Notes: a model not told the origin generated them from the sequence alone. A DNA stretch of 14,596 bases from an uncultured Clostridia bacterium (GCA_946497265.1 CAMMKL010000024.1:1-14596); one strand, 5' to 3'. Numbered from the stretch's first letter, positions 1-7,130 are shown. Numbers and translations are program-made.

Positions 1-102
1 TGGTGGGAAAACTGTACCCCCGGTGATTTCTCCCTGTGGATGCGCGCGGACTACAACGGCGATTATGTGGTAACCCTGACTGGTACCTGGAGAAATTTTT
101 AA
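1..102 (+). CDS. C-terminal end of an unidentified protein (5' truncated)
   Basis: Reading from base 1, the frame is open for 33 codons and ends in TAA at 100-102. The visible tail is rich in aromatic and beta-prone residues (it starts WWENC and ends GTWRNF), which fits the end of a beta-sandwich or extracellular domain. No catalytic motif or membrane segment is visible, so I do not assign a function. A hairpin terminator follows about 45 bases after the stop, which supports this being a real gene end. Confidence 0.6.
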   Translation, partial: WWENCTPGDFSLWMRADYNGDYVVTLTGTWRNF

Positions 103-148
103 ATAGGTAACGTAGCAAGAGATTGTTGATCGAATAAGAAACATACGG

Positions 149-200
149 CGCCTTATCCGAAGCCTGCTTCCCGTAAACGGGTTCCGGGTAAGGCGTTTTT
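149..200 (+). terminator. Rho-independent terminator (or leader attenuator) before the ABC operon
   Basis: An 11-bp stem pairs CGCCTTATCCG (149-159) with CGGGTAAGGCG (185-195), with one G-T wobble. The loop contains a second small hairpin, CCCG-TAAA-CGGG. Five T's follow at 196-200. It sits 32 bases before the ATPase start codon. I see no convincing promoter between it and that start, so it may act as an attenuator for the ABC operon as well as a terminator for the gene before it. Confidence 0.75.
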
Positions 201-231
201 GACAGGGAATCGGAAAGGGAGCGATGTGGAA

Positions 232-912
232 ATGGTCCGTGTGGAAAAACTCTCCAAAACATACGGCAGCGGCGAAGTGCAGGTGGAAGCCTTGAAGCCG
301 TGCACTTTTACCATAGGGGACGGGGAACAGGTGGCCGTTGTGGGGGCGAGCGGTTCGGGGAAATCCACCCTGCTGCACCTTTTGAGCGGCTTGGATACCC
401 CGACCTCGGGGGCGGTGTTCCTGGACGGGGTGAATTTGTCTGAAAAGAGCGACGAGGAGCTGTCCCTGCTTCGGCGCAGAAAAATCGGCTTTATTTTTCA
501 ATCGTACAACCTGGTGCCCGAGCTGACTGCGCGGGAGAACATCCTGCTTCCGGTTTTGCTGGACGGAAAAAAGCGGGCGGAAGAGTTTTCGAAGGCGTAT
601 CTGGATGAGATTGTGGAAAGACTGGAGCTCAATGACCGGCTGGAACACCTGCCCGGCCAGCTTTCCGGCGGGCAGCAGCAGAGGGTGGCCATTGCGCGCG
701 CCCTGATCAACCGGCCGCAGATGATCTTATGCGACGAGCCCACCGGGAATCTGGACTCCCAAAGCGCCGGACGGGTGATTGGCCTGCTCAATGATTTTTC
801 CGCCGAGTCCAACATAACCCTGATCGTGGTGACGCACAATGAGGCGATCGCCCGGCAATATCCCCGGAACCTGACCCTGCGGGATGGGACGGTAGGCGGT
901 GATCTGGGATGA
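232..912 (+). CDS. ABC transporter ATP-binding protein, MacB/LolD type
   Basis: This is the cytoplasmic ATPase of an ABC exporter, 226 residues, the usual size for the family. All nucleotide-binding motifs are present in order: Walker A GASGSGKST, a Q-loop in IFQSYNLVPELTARENI, the signature LSGGQQQRVAIARAL, Walker B MILCDEPTGNLD and the H-loop VVTHNE. The DEPTGNLD motif and the FQSYNLVP context are typical of the MacB/LolD group, which powers FtsX-fold permeases. I chose the ATG at 232 because GGAAAGGGAG (212-221) lies 10 bases upstream. An in-frame TTG at 199 would begin inside the T-run of the terminator and is unlikely. The stop overlaps the permease start (ATGA, 909-912), so the two are translationally coupled. 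The substrate is unknown; members export lipids, peptides or antibiotics. Confidence 0.95.
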   Translation: MVRVEKLSKTYGSGEVQVEALKPCTFTIGDGEQVAVVGASGSGKSTLLHLLSGLDTPTSGAVFLDGVNLSEKSDEELSLLRRRKIGFIFQSYNLVPELTARENILLPVLLDGKKRAEEFSKAYLDEIVERLELNDRLEHLPGQLSGGQQQRVAIARALINRPQMILCDEPTGNLDSQSAGRVIGLLNDFSAESNITLIVVTHNEAIARQYPRNLTLRDGTVGGDLG

Positions 913-2486
913 ACGCAAGTTTGAAACTGACGGGAAAATATGTCGGAAAGCATTTGCGGCAATGCATTGGGGTCGTGCTGTGTATTTCCCTGCTGGCCGG
1001 CGGCGTCCTGGCCGCTCTGTTGTTCCGCACCTGCGCCGCCGCCACCAGCGAGCAGCGCGCCCGGGAGCGGCACGGCTCCTATGCCGCTGTGGTGTACGAC
1101 GCGGATTTGTCCAAGATTGAGGAAAATAAAGAACTGTTCGACACCGGGGCATGTGCGGTAACCGGGATTCTCGGTTCCGTCGCCATAGAGGATGTAAACG
1201 CCCGGGATTACCCATATATCGGAACGATGAACGAAGACGCCATGCGCCTGGCGGGCGTCCCTTTGCTGGCCGGCCGGTTGCCGGAAAACGGCGATGAAAT
1301 CGCAATAGAGGAGAGCACGCTTTACAAGCTTCGTCTGGAAGAGACGCTGGGCCAGACGGTGACCGTGCAGGTGCATACCCCCGACGGGGTACAGACAAAG
1401 AGCTACAAGCTGGTGGGGATTACGGGGGATTACATTACCCGTATGTCCATGAGCGACACCCAGCAGTTGGGTATCCAGGGGGTAAGCGAACCCATCCGGC
1501 TCCCAGGTATCTTTGTGGGCGGGACAGAGGGGGCGCTGCAGGCTGCCAATGTGCTGTGCGCGGATGTCGGGATGATGGACCGCTTTGGCGGGCATCCGCT
1601 CTTAAACGGATATTTTGAGGTGAAGGATCCAATCCAGATTGAGGATCAGAAAAAGGCGGACGCGGCGGCCCTTTTGCTGATTTTGCTGTTTACCGTGGTC
1701 ATTGTGATCGGGGTTTACAATGCGGCGGAGCTTTCCGTCAAGGAGCGGGAACGTTACATTGGGGTAATGCGCTGCATTGGAATGACCCGCAGGCAGGCGG
1801 CCGGCCTGCTGTTGTGCCAGGGCGTTGGGTTGGCGGCGTGCTCGCTGGCGCTGGGCGCAGGGCTGGGCGTTGGGTTTTTGTATGCCGCCGTGGGCCTGCT
1901 TCGGGCGCTGGGGCAGGATTATCTCGTGCGGTTTGACGCAACCGCTTTCCTCTATTTTGCGCTGCTGGTCTGCGGGGCTATTTTGCTGGCTTTTTTCAGC
2001 CACAGCCTAAAACTTCGTAAAAAAGCCCCTTTGGACTATGGAAAGCCCGGCGCAAAGCCGGTCAAAAAGAAGCCCGCTTTCTCCAGCAGCTTTCCCGCCC
2101 TTTGGGGGGAAGCAAGCGCCCATGCTTACCGGCACCAAAACCGGCTTACCGTCCTGCTGACGGCGGTCTGCGTCGCGGCGGCGGTGTTCGGCAGCTTTTT
2201 GGCCGAGCTGATTCCCCGGAATATGTACCAGTCAGGCTTTGATTATTATCAGAACACCGATTATTATGTGTCTGTTTACGGGGGGGGTGGCTTCGAAAAG
2301 CACCTTTTATGTGGGTTTTCCGCGCAACCTGGGGATTACCCAGGCCGCCCTGGAACGCATCCAGAACACAGAGGGGTTAGAGGTGGATTTCGCGGCGGCG
2401 GAACTGACTTCCAAGCATTTTTTCCTGGTGCCGGAAGGGACCGAAAGCGGTTTTTTACAACAGGCGCGGCAAAATACTTATTTTGA
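909..2486 (+). CDS. FtsX-like ABC transporter permease, N-terminal part (frameshifted)
   Basis: This is the membrane partner of the upstream ATPase. The ATG at 909 overlaps the ATPase stop. The genuine sequence runs to about residue 457 (base 2279). Hydrophobic segments lie at about 19-39, 253-272, 297-330, 345-368 and 412-435. A large extracytoplasmic domain spans roughly 40-250. The loop motif ERERYIGVMRCIGMTRRQ (about 280-296) is typical of the FtsX/MacB permease family. At the G8 run (2280-2287) the frame shifts, and the last 68 or so codons, rich in Gly and Arg, are out of frame and not family-like. Removing one G joins this part to the fragment ending at 3456, giving about 848 residues, a normal length for the two-FtsX-domain permeases of Gram-positive bacteria. 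As written, the product would lack the second FtsX domain and is probably not functional. Confidence 0.85.
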   Translation: MNASLKLTGKYVGKHLRQCIGVVLCISLLAGGVLAALLFRTCAAATSEQRARERHGSYAAVVYDADLSKIEENKELFDTGACAVTGILGSVAIEDVNARDYPYIGTMNEDAMRLAGVPLLAGRLPENGDEIAIEESTLYKLRLEETLGQTVTVQVHTPDGVQTKSYKLVGITGDYITRMSMSDTQQLGIQGVSEPIRLPGIFVGGTEGALQAANVLCADVGMMDRFGGHPLLNGYFEVKDPIQIEDQKKADAAALLLILLFTVVIVIGVYNAAELSVKERERYIGVMRCIGMTRRQAAGLLLCQGVGLAACSLALGAGLGVGFLYAAVGLLRALGQDYLVRFDATAFLYFALLVCGAILLAFFSHSLKLRKKAPLDYGKPGAKPVKKKPAFSSSFPALWGEASAHAYRHQNRLTVLLTAVCVAAAVFGSFLAELIPRNMYQSGFDYYQNTDYYVSVYGGGGFEKHLLCGFSAQPGDYPGRPGTHPEHRGVRGGFRGGGTDFQAFFPGAGRDRKRFFTTGAAKYLF

Positions 2487-3456
2487 AAATGAACTGACCC
2501 CCGACGTACTTGAGCAGGTGGGCGCCGGGGAGGGCGACTGCCTGGCGGAAGCCGACAGAATGATGGGGATCGACCGCGGGACCCTGGAAAAGCTGGCCAA
2601 TGTGGTAAAGGAAGGGGAGATAGACTTGGAGGCGTTCGCCGCAGGGAAGGAAGTGGTTACCACAGCCCCAAACCTTCAGGTGGGGGATGAATTAAGCATC
2701 GTAACCGTGATTCTTCCGGAGGGCTCTACCCAGAAATACATCAATGGGGAGATCAAGGTGGTCTGCGACCGGGTGCGGGTGAGCGCTGTGCTGGACCCGG
2801 AAAAGATTTTGGGGTCGGAAAGGAAAAGACTGCAAGATCCCTATATTTTGATGTCCAGCGAACGCATTTTTGAAGAAGACCCTTTGGCAAAATATGACGC
2901 GCTCTATATCCGCTACACTGGGGAAGACAAAAATAGTGAAGAATCCTTAGCGGCGGAAAAAGTAATCAAGCAGGTAGTAGCCCAGTCGAACGGGGTATTA
3001 GTTCGAAATTTGATTCAGGACAAACGGGACTATCAAAACGAAATCCGTTTTTACCGAAACAATTGCCTGGGAATTGTTGGATTTTTATTGCTTGTGGTGC
3101 TAATGACCCTGCTGCTTACCACGCAAATCAAAGTAAATACCAGTTTGCACAGCTATCTGCTGATGCGCGCGGTGGGGCTGGATCTTCCTACCCTGCGACG
3201 GCTGCTGTTCCGCGAAGCGCTGCGTTTGGGCGTCAACGGAATTCTGGCGGGCGGCGTGGTTGGATTTGCCGCCTGCGCGATCATTGCCGGTAATAATTTC
3301 TATCCTACCCTGGACATTTTCCTGCGAACGCTGCTTCCGGTCTTTTTGCTGGTAAGTGCGGCGGTGATAGCCATTGGAGCATTCGTTGCCGTTTTTACCG
3401 CAAAGAGGCTCTTGAAAAAGAGCGTGGCAAAGCATTTAAGCGATGTGAGCTATTAA
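2239..3456 (+). CDS. FtsX-like ABC transporter permease, C-terminal part (frameshifted)
   Basis: This is the second half of the same permease, in the +1 frame. Meaningful sequence begins just after the G8 run (GGVASKSTFYV...). The residues before it are the shifted reading of the N-terminal half. It holds a second extracytoplasmic domain of about 270 residues, followed by three hydrophobic segments (around bases 3060-3135, 3230-3295 and 3305-3405). The sequence LLMRAVGLDLPTLRRLLFREA between the first two segments is the FtsX family's cytoplasmic loop. Possible starts (TTG 2239, ATG 2266) have no Shine-Dalgarno sequence, so separate translation is unlikely. The fragment makes sense only joined to the upstream half, through a frameshift, slippage or a base error. 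Confidence 0.8.
   Translation: MIIIRTPIIMCLFTGGVASKSTFYVGFPRNLGITQAALERIQNTEGLEVDFAAAELTSKHFFLVPEGTESGFLQQARQNTYFENELTPDVLEQVGAGEGDCLAEADRMMGIDRGTLEKLANVVKEGEIDLEAFAAGKEVVTTAPNLQVGDELSIVTVILPEGSTQKYINGEIKVVCDRVRVSAVLDPEKILGSERKRLQDPYILMSSERIFEEDPLAKYDALYIRYTGEDKNSEESLAAEKVIKQVVAQSNGVLVRNLIQDKRDYQNEIRFYRNNCLGIVGFLLLVVLMTLLLTTQIKVNTSLHSYLLMRAVGLDLPTLRRLLFREALRLGVNGILAGGVVGFAACAIIAGNNFYPTLDIFLRTLLPVFLLVSAAVIAIGAFVAVFTAKRLLKKSVAKHLSDVSY
2280..2287 (+). repeat. G8 homopolymer at the permease frameshift
   Basis: Eight consecutive G's, followed by TGG. With seven G's the permease reads Y-G-G-V-A-S-K without interruption. With eight, the frame is lost. A long G tract inside a coding region is a classic site for replication slippage and also for sequencing or assembly error. 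Confidence 0.9.
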
Positions 3457-3475
3457 AGACGAACGGTAAAATAGA

Positions 3476-3521
3476 CAATGCCTCCGGATGTTAGATCGAT
3501 AACATCCGGAGGCATTGTTTT
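3476..3521. terminator. Bidirectional terminator between the permease and htpG
   Basis: A perfect 18-bp stem pairs CAATGCCTCCGGATGTTA (3476-3493) with its exact complement (3500-3517) around a 6-base loop (GATCGA). Four T's follow on the + strand. On the - strand the stem is followed by TCTATTTTACC, a weaker U-rich tract. It lies between two convergent genes and probably ends both. Confidence 0.9.
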
Positions 3522-3533
3522 GGCGTGTAGCTG

Positions 3534-5357
3534 TTATGGTTGGATCCCCGCAGCCAGCGAGAGGATTTCGGTGCTTCTTTGGATAAAAGCGGCCATTTCG
3601 TCGGCGGAAAGCTGCTTGTGGCTGATCATGGCAAGATCAAGGATGTGGCTGCACACCAGCCTGCGGCTATCCTCATTCAGGTTGGGAAGCGCCTTTACAA
3701 TGCTGTTTTCCAGGTTCAGCACAATGGTCGATTTGGCGGGCGGGTTGCCGCCGAACATGTCGCCGTAGATGCGGTTCATATCCTGGATGCGGCGCTCGTA
3801 TTCCGAGAGCAGCATCACCGCCGGGGTCTGCGCCGATTTGAGCTTTTCGGCTTTTACCTCCAGATCCTTTTGATCGACGGCGGCCTGAAACAATTCCACA
3901 ATCTTGGCGGCCTGTTCGTCTTTTTCGTCGGTCGAGCCGTCCTTCATCGCATCCCCGATGTCGGAATCAATACGCGCGAATTTGAGCTGTTTGTCGCCGT
4001 CGTGTTCTTTGTATTCCAGGAAGCTGATCAAATGGCTGTCGATTACGTGGTCCAGGATCACGGCGTTCAAGCCGTTTTCTTTAAACATGCGGATGTACTG
4101 GGCCTGTACGTTTTCATCGGTGACATAGAAAATCTTGTTGTCGTCCTTGGGATACTCGCTGAGGGTGAGGTAGTCGCCGTTGATGGTTTTGAACAGCAGG
4201 ATATCCTTGACGCGGTCGTAGAATTTTTCTTCTTTGATGCAGCCGAATTTGATAAAGGGAGCGATATCTTCCCAATACCCTTCATAGGCTTTGCGGTCCT
4301 GGTTAAAGACGGAATGCAGCTTGTCGGAAACTTTTTTGGTGATGTGTTTTGAAATTTTCGCCACGTCGCCGTCGTTCTGCAAAAAGCTGCGGGATACGTT
4401 CAGCGGCAGGTCGGGGCAATCGATCACGCCCTTGAGCAGCATCAAAAATTCCGGTACCACCTCTTTGATGTTGTCGGCGATGTAAACCTGATTGCTGTAG
4501 AGCTTGATCTGACCCGGGACAACCTCCAGTTTATTGGATTGCTTGGGGAAATAGAGGATACCCTTGAGGTTAAAGGGGTAGTCCACGTTCAGATGGATCC
4601 AGAACAGCGGGGGATTGAAATCCATAAAGGTTTCGGAGTAAAATTGGCGGTACTCCTCGTCGGTGCAATCCTTGGGCGCCTTCAGCCACAGGGGGGTTGT
4701 ATTGTTGACCGGCTTTTCGTCTTCCTTTCCTTCGCTGTTAAGAAAGATTTCATACGGCATAAAGGCGCAGTACTTGCGCAGCATCTCCCGGATGCGGTAT
4801 TCCTCCAAAAATTCGCCGGAATCTTCGGCGATGTGCAGGGTAATGGTAGTGCCGCGGGATTCGCGTTTGCCGTCTGAAATTTCATAGGTGGAACTGCCGT
4901 CCGATACCCAGTGCACCGCTTTGGCGTCCTTTTGGTAGGAGAGGGTGTCGATCTCCACAGAATCGGATACCATAAAGGCCGAGTAGAAGCCAAGCCCGAA
5001 ATGGCCGATGATGCCCGCGTCGGCGTCGGTTTTGTCCTTGTATTTTTCAATGAACTCTTCCGCGCCGGAAAAAGCAATTTGCGTGATATACTTTTCGACT
5101 TCCTCTTCCGTCATGCCAAGACCGTTGTCGCTTACCACCAGCGTTTTGTTTTCCTTGTCGATCTTGACGTCGATTCGGCCCTTCAGATCCGAGATTTCCA
5201 CCTCTCCGATCGATACCAGGCGTTCGAGTTTTTTGATGGCATCGCAGCCGTTGGAGACCAGCTCGCGCAGAAAGATATCCTTGTCGGAATAGAGCCACTT
5301 TTTAATGATAGGGAAAATGTTTTCGGAATGGACTTGGATTTGCCCTTCGCGTTTCAT
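3534..5357 (-). CDS. htpG: Molecular chaperone HtpG (bacterial Hsp90)
   Basis: HtpG is a cytosolic, ATP-driven dimeric chaperone that refolds or stabilises client proteins under stress. The protein has 607 residues, close to the bacterial norm of about 600-630. The N-terminal GHKL ATPase domain shows FLRELVSNGCDA (Glu32, Asn36 and Asp39, the ATP/Mg site), DNGLGM with Asp77, and GHFGLGFYSAF (118-128), the lid and P-loop. The middle domain contains NLKGILYFP and LPLNVSRSFLQND, whose Arg contacts the ATP gamma-phosphate. The C-terminal dimerisation region follows, with the family motif PAVMLLSEYERRIQDMNRIY. The ATG at 5357 is preceded by AGGAAGGAAG about 10 bases upstream. It is a single-gene unit with its own promoter and a shared terminator. 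No CIRCE (HrcA) element is visible upstream. Confidence 0.97.
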   Translation of the reverse strand: MKREGQIQVHSENIFPIIKKWLYSDKDIFLRELVSNGCDAIKKLERLVSIGEVEISDLKGRIDVKIDKENKTLVVSDNGLGMTEEEVEKYITQIAFSGAEEFIEKYKDKTDADAGIIGHFGLGFYSAFMVSDSVEIDTLSYQKDAKAVHWVSDGSSTYEISDGKRESRGTTITLHIAEDSGEFLEEYRIREMLRKYCAFMPYEIFLNSEGKEDEKPVNNTTPLWLKAPKDCTDEEYRQFYSETFMDFNPPLFWIHLNVDYPFNLKGILYFPKQSNKLEVVPGQIKLYSNQVYIADNIKEVVPEFLMLLKGVIDCPDLPLNVSRSFLQNDGDVAKISKHITKKVSDKLHSVFNQDRKAYEGYWEDIAPFIKFGCIKEEKFYDRVKDILLFKTINGDYLTLSEYPKDDNKIFYVTDENVQAQYIRMFKENGLNAVILDHVIDSHLISFLEYKEHDGDKQLKFARIDSDIGDAMKDGSTDEKDEQAAKIVELFQAAVDQKDLEVKAEKLKSAQTPAVMLLSEYERRIQDMNRIYGDMFGGNPPAKSTIVLNLENSIVKALPNLNEDSRRLVCSHILDLAMISHKQLSADEMAAFIQRSTEILSLAAGIQP

Positions 5358-5397
5358 AATTTACAACTTCCTTCCTGATGAATGTTAGCAGCTATCT

Positions 5398-5418
5398 GCG
5401 GCGAAAGAAGTTTGCCGC
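5398..5418 (-). promoter_or_regulatory. Small hairpin in the htpG 5' leader
   Basis: In the roughly 65-base htpG leader, GCGGC pairs with GCCGC around an 11-base interior that can add three A-U pairs (AAA/TTT) with one bulged C. It lies between the promoter and the SD sequence. It is too far from the SD to mask it directly, and may only stabilise the 5' end. The pairing is visible but any regulatory role is a guess. Confidence 0.35.
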
Positions 5419-5429
5419 TCTAAACAATC

Positions 5430-5457
5430 ATTTTACTATGCGTGTAGGAAAAGTCAA
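5430..5457 (-). promoter_or_regulatory. htpG sigma-A-type promoter
   Basis: On the - strand, TTGACT (5457-5452) is followed after 16 bases by TAAAAT (5435-5430). This predicts transcription starting near 5423 and a leader of about 65 bases. It is a standard vegetative promoter, with no heat-shock operator (CIRCE or CtsR direct repeats) overlapping it. Confidence 0.65.
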
Positions 5458-5541
5458 GGATAAAGGTTAGGAAAGGGCAAAAATTAAAAAATATTTCACA
5501 AATGTTTACCAATTCCAGAAAAGCGAAAAGAATAATTTCCC

Positions 5542-5571
5542 TTGCTATTTTTTTGGAGATGGTGATACAAT
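5542..5571 (+). promoter_or_regulatory. Promoter of the 84-aa / MIF / mutT operon
   Basis: TTGCTA (5542-5547) and TACAAT (5566-5571) are spaced 18 bases apart. TG at 5563-5564 forms an extended -10 (TGATACAAT), which can offset the weak -35. The predicted start is near 5578, giving a leader of about 64 bases. It is divergent from the htpG promoter, with about 84 AT-rich bases between the two -35 boxes. Confidence 0.6.
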
Positions 5572-5641
5572 AATAACAATCCGATGAACGCAACGAATTT
5601 GTTTTATTTCTCTCTATATAGAAAAGTACAGGAGGTTTTCC

Positions 5642-5896
5642 ATGAAACGCTATTTTTACAGGGACGCGGCCAAAACTCAGGCAGCCGTAGCCTTGTTTGG
5701 AAGGCAGGAGCAATTTAATCCCGCCGATTATCAAAAATATCTGGAGCTGGAAGTGGTTCAACAGGACGACGGCCGCTTTTCGGTTTGGGGGAACTTCCCG
5801 GATGACAGCGACCTGCTTCAGGATACCCGCCGGGACCCGGAACGTCTCATACCATCCATCCGCAACCTCGCCGACGAGGTACGGGAGGAAGAATAA
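5642..5896 (+). CDS. Hypothetical protein, 84 residues
   Basis: I do not recognise this protein. It is small, soluble and charged, with no signal peptide, membrane segment or cysteine. The N-terminus is basic (MKRYFYRD), the middle is aromatic and acidic (QDDGRFSVWGNFPDDSDLL), and the C-terminus is likely helical and acidic (ends ADEVREEE). It is supported as a real gene by AGGAGG 6 bases before the ATG, by the promoter upstream, and by its position 18 bases before the next gene, whose SD follows directly. It is the first gene of a likely three-gene operon with the MIF-like protein and MutT. Confidence 0.8.
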   Translation: MKRYFYRDAAKTQAAVALFGRQEQFNPADYQKYLELEVVQQDDGRFSVWGNFPDDSDLLQDTRRDPERLIPSIRNLADEVREEE

Positions 5897-5914
5897 TAAA
5901 GGAGGCGGTTGATT

Positions 5915-6259
5915 ATGCCGTTTATCAACACAAAAGTAAATGTGGAAATCAGTGAGGAAAAGGAGGCCGTACTCAAGGAGAAGTTTGGGAGGGCAATCTC
6001 CCTGCTGCCGGGTAAAACGGAAAACTGGCTGATGCTTGGCTTTGAGGACAATTGCAGGCTGTATTTCCGCGGGAACAAAGACGAACCGGCTGCCTTTGTC
6101 GAAGTAAAGGTTTATGGCGCGGCCAACCGTACGGCTTTTGAAAAGCTGACGGCCGAAATTACTCGGATTCTGGCCGGCGAGCTTTCCATTGCCCCGGATC
6201 ACATTTATGTAAAGTATGAAGCTTGCGAACATTGGGGTTACAATGGGGCAAATTTTTAA
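5915..6259 (+). CDS. MIF/phenylpyruvate tautomerase family protein
   Basis: This resembles macrophage migration inhibitory factor (MIF), a trimeric tautomerase superfamily member of about 114 residues. I placed the start at the ATG at 5915 (MPFINT) rather than the in-frame TTG at 5909. AAAGGAGG lies 9 bases upstream, and this start exposes the catalytic proline directly after Met1. Also visible are the Lys of LPGK (position 33 counting Pro as 1; Lys32 in human MIF), the block YGAANRTAFEKL matching the MIF GGAQNR segment, SIAPDHIYVKY matching RISPDRVYINY, and the C-terminal WGYNGANF matching VGWNNSTF. Bacterial members are of unclear role; keto-enol tautomerase activity is expected, and effects on host MIF signalling are speculative. 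No signal peptide is present, so it is cytosolic unless exported another way. Confidence 0.88.
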   Translation: MPFINTKVNVEISEEKEAVLKEKFGRAISLLPGKTENWLMLGFEDNCRLYFRGNKDEPAAFVEVKVYGAANRTAFEKLTAEITRILAGELSIAPDHIYVKYEACEHWGYNGANF

Positions 6260-6272
6260 AGCAGGGATTCCT

Positions 6273-6659
6273 ATGGTAGAAGTAGCAGCCGCTATCATTC
6301 GGAAAGAAGGCAGGATTCTCATCTGCCGCAGAGGGGCGGGCGGGAGCTGCGCTTTTAAATGGGAATTTCCCGGCGGAAAACGGGAAGCCGGCGAAACAAT
6401 GCAAGCTTGCGCCGAACGCGAATGCCTGGAGGAGCTGGGGCTTACTATCCGGGTGACCGAACAATTTGGACAGGTTGCCCATCGTTATCCGGATCGAAAG
6501 GTATCGATTTGCTTTTTCCTCGCAGAGTGTACCGGAGGCGCCTTGCATACGTATGTTCACGAGCAAGTGCGCTGGGTTCGCCCGGAGGAGCTTATGGGCT
6601 ATGATTTTTGTCCGGCTGATGAGGAGATCCTCCGCCGTTTATCAAAGCATGATGGGTAA
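6273..6659 (+). CDS. mutT: MutT-type Nudix hydrolase (8-oxo-dGTP diphosphatase)
   Basis: This enzyme likely hydrolyses oxidised nucleoside triphosphates such as 8-oxo-dGTP, preventing mutagenic incorporation. The Nudix box GX5EX7REUXEEXGU is complete at residues 35-57 (GKREAGE ... RECLEELGL, with Cys in the first hydrophobic position). Before it lies the typical WEFPGG, and VEVAAAII begins the fold. The length of 128 residues matches MutT (about 129). I chose the ATG at 6273, with AGGGA 5 bases before it. In-frame ATGs at 6216 and 6243 would overlap the MIF-like gene and add residues outside the fold. It starts 13 bases after the MIF-like gene and is the last gene of that operon. Other Nudix substrates cannot be excluded. 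Confidence 0.9.
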   Translation: MVEVAAAIIRKEGRILICRRGAGGSCAFKWEFPGGKREAGETMQACAERECLEELGLTIRVTEQFGQVAHRYPDRKVSICFFLAECTGGALHTYVHEQVRWVRPEELMGYDFCPADEEILRRLSKHDG

Positions 6660-6810
6660 GCCAAGTATTTCGTCTGTGCTATCCAATTGTGCGCTATCTG
6701 TGATTTGAATACATATTTTAGCCTAAGTAAATCATAAAAGCTGAGTTACTTGCAACCGGCGTATTTGGTTTAAATGTTTTATTTAGAGGTTTTCTTTGTA
6801 TCATACCTGC

Positions 6811-6889
6811 TGTCATTGCCCAAAGCGGCTCTCAACCGTTTCAGAATACGGTTGGGCCGCTTTTTTGCTTTTAGTATGCAGCAATGACA
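6811..6889. repeat. Outer 9-bp inverted repeat enclosing the terminator
   Basis: TGTCATTGC (6811-6819) is the exact reverse complement of GCAATGACA (6881-6889). The pair brackets the terminator hairpin, so the 79-base block can fold as a nested structure. It could be a small mobile (MITE-like) unit, a structured RNA 3' end, or chance. No target-site duplication is obvious. Confidence 0.5.
6822..6866 (+). terminator. Rho-independent terminator downstream of mutT
   Basis: The stem AAAGCGGC-(TCT)-CAACCGT (6822-6839) pairs with ACGGTTG-(G)-GCCGCTTT (6848-6863). It has a small internal loop and an 8-base terminal loop, and is followed by a T run (6861-6866). It lies about 160 bases after mutT, farther than usual, and is the only hairpin with a T-tract in the region. 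Confidence 0.75.
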
Positions 6890-7130
6890 CGACGACTGAT
6901 TTAAATTCTAAATCAGGATTTTGCATAATTAACAGCAACTTACAGCAATCAGACTGCGGTTTGAGAAAGTACCCGGGGAAGAATTTGTTTTTAGGGCATG
7001 TCGTTCTGAACCTTAGAATCAATGGAAAAGAGTAAGGGCAAATTATTTAAAAAACCATAAATTATCCTAGGATTCTTTAATCATAAATGCAGAAATGTTG
7101 AAAAAACGCGGAAATTGACGGGGAACGCTA

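Noticed and set aside
498..1595. 365-codon open frame on the - strand opposite the ABC genes
   Set aside because: It is antisense to well-supported ATPase and permease sequence, has no ribosome site, and its product is of low-quality composition. It is a shadow of a coding region with biased base use.
2266..3456. Permease C-terminal half as an independent gene
   Set aside because: No SD precedes any start codon there, and the fragment begins in the middle of an extracytoplasmic domain. It is the second half of one split gene.
3540..4352. 270-codon open frame on the + strand opposite htpG
   Set aside because: It is fully antisense to htpG, which has unmistakable family motifs. The product is a repetitive hydrophobic shadow with no SD.
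5358..5430. Possible CIRCE element upstream of htpG
   Set aside because: TTAGCA occurs at 5385-5390, but it is not followed by the rest of TTAGCACTC-N9-GAGTGCTAA, so there is no CIRCE element.
6813..7022. 69-codon open frame on the - strand between mutT and transketolase
   Set aside because: It runs through the terminator hairpin and has no ribosome binding site. The composition does not look like protein-coding sequence.
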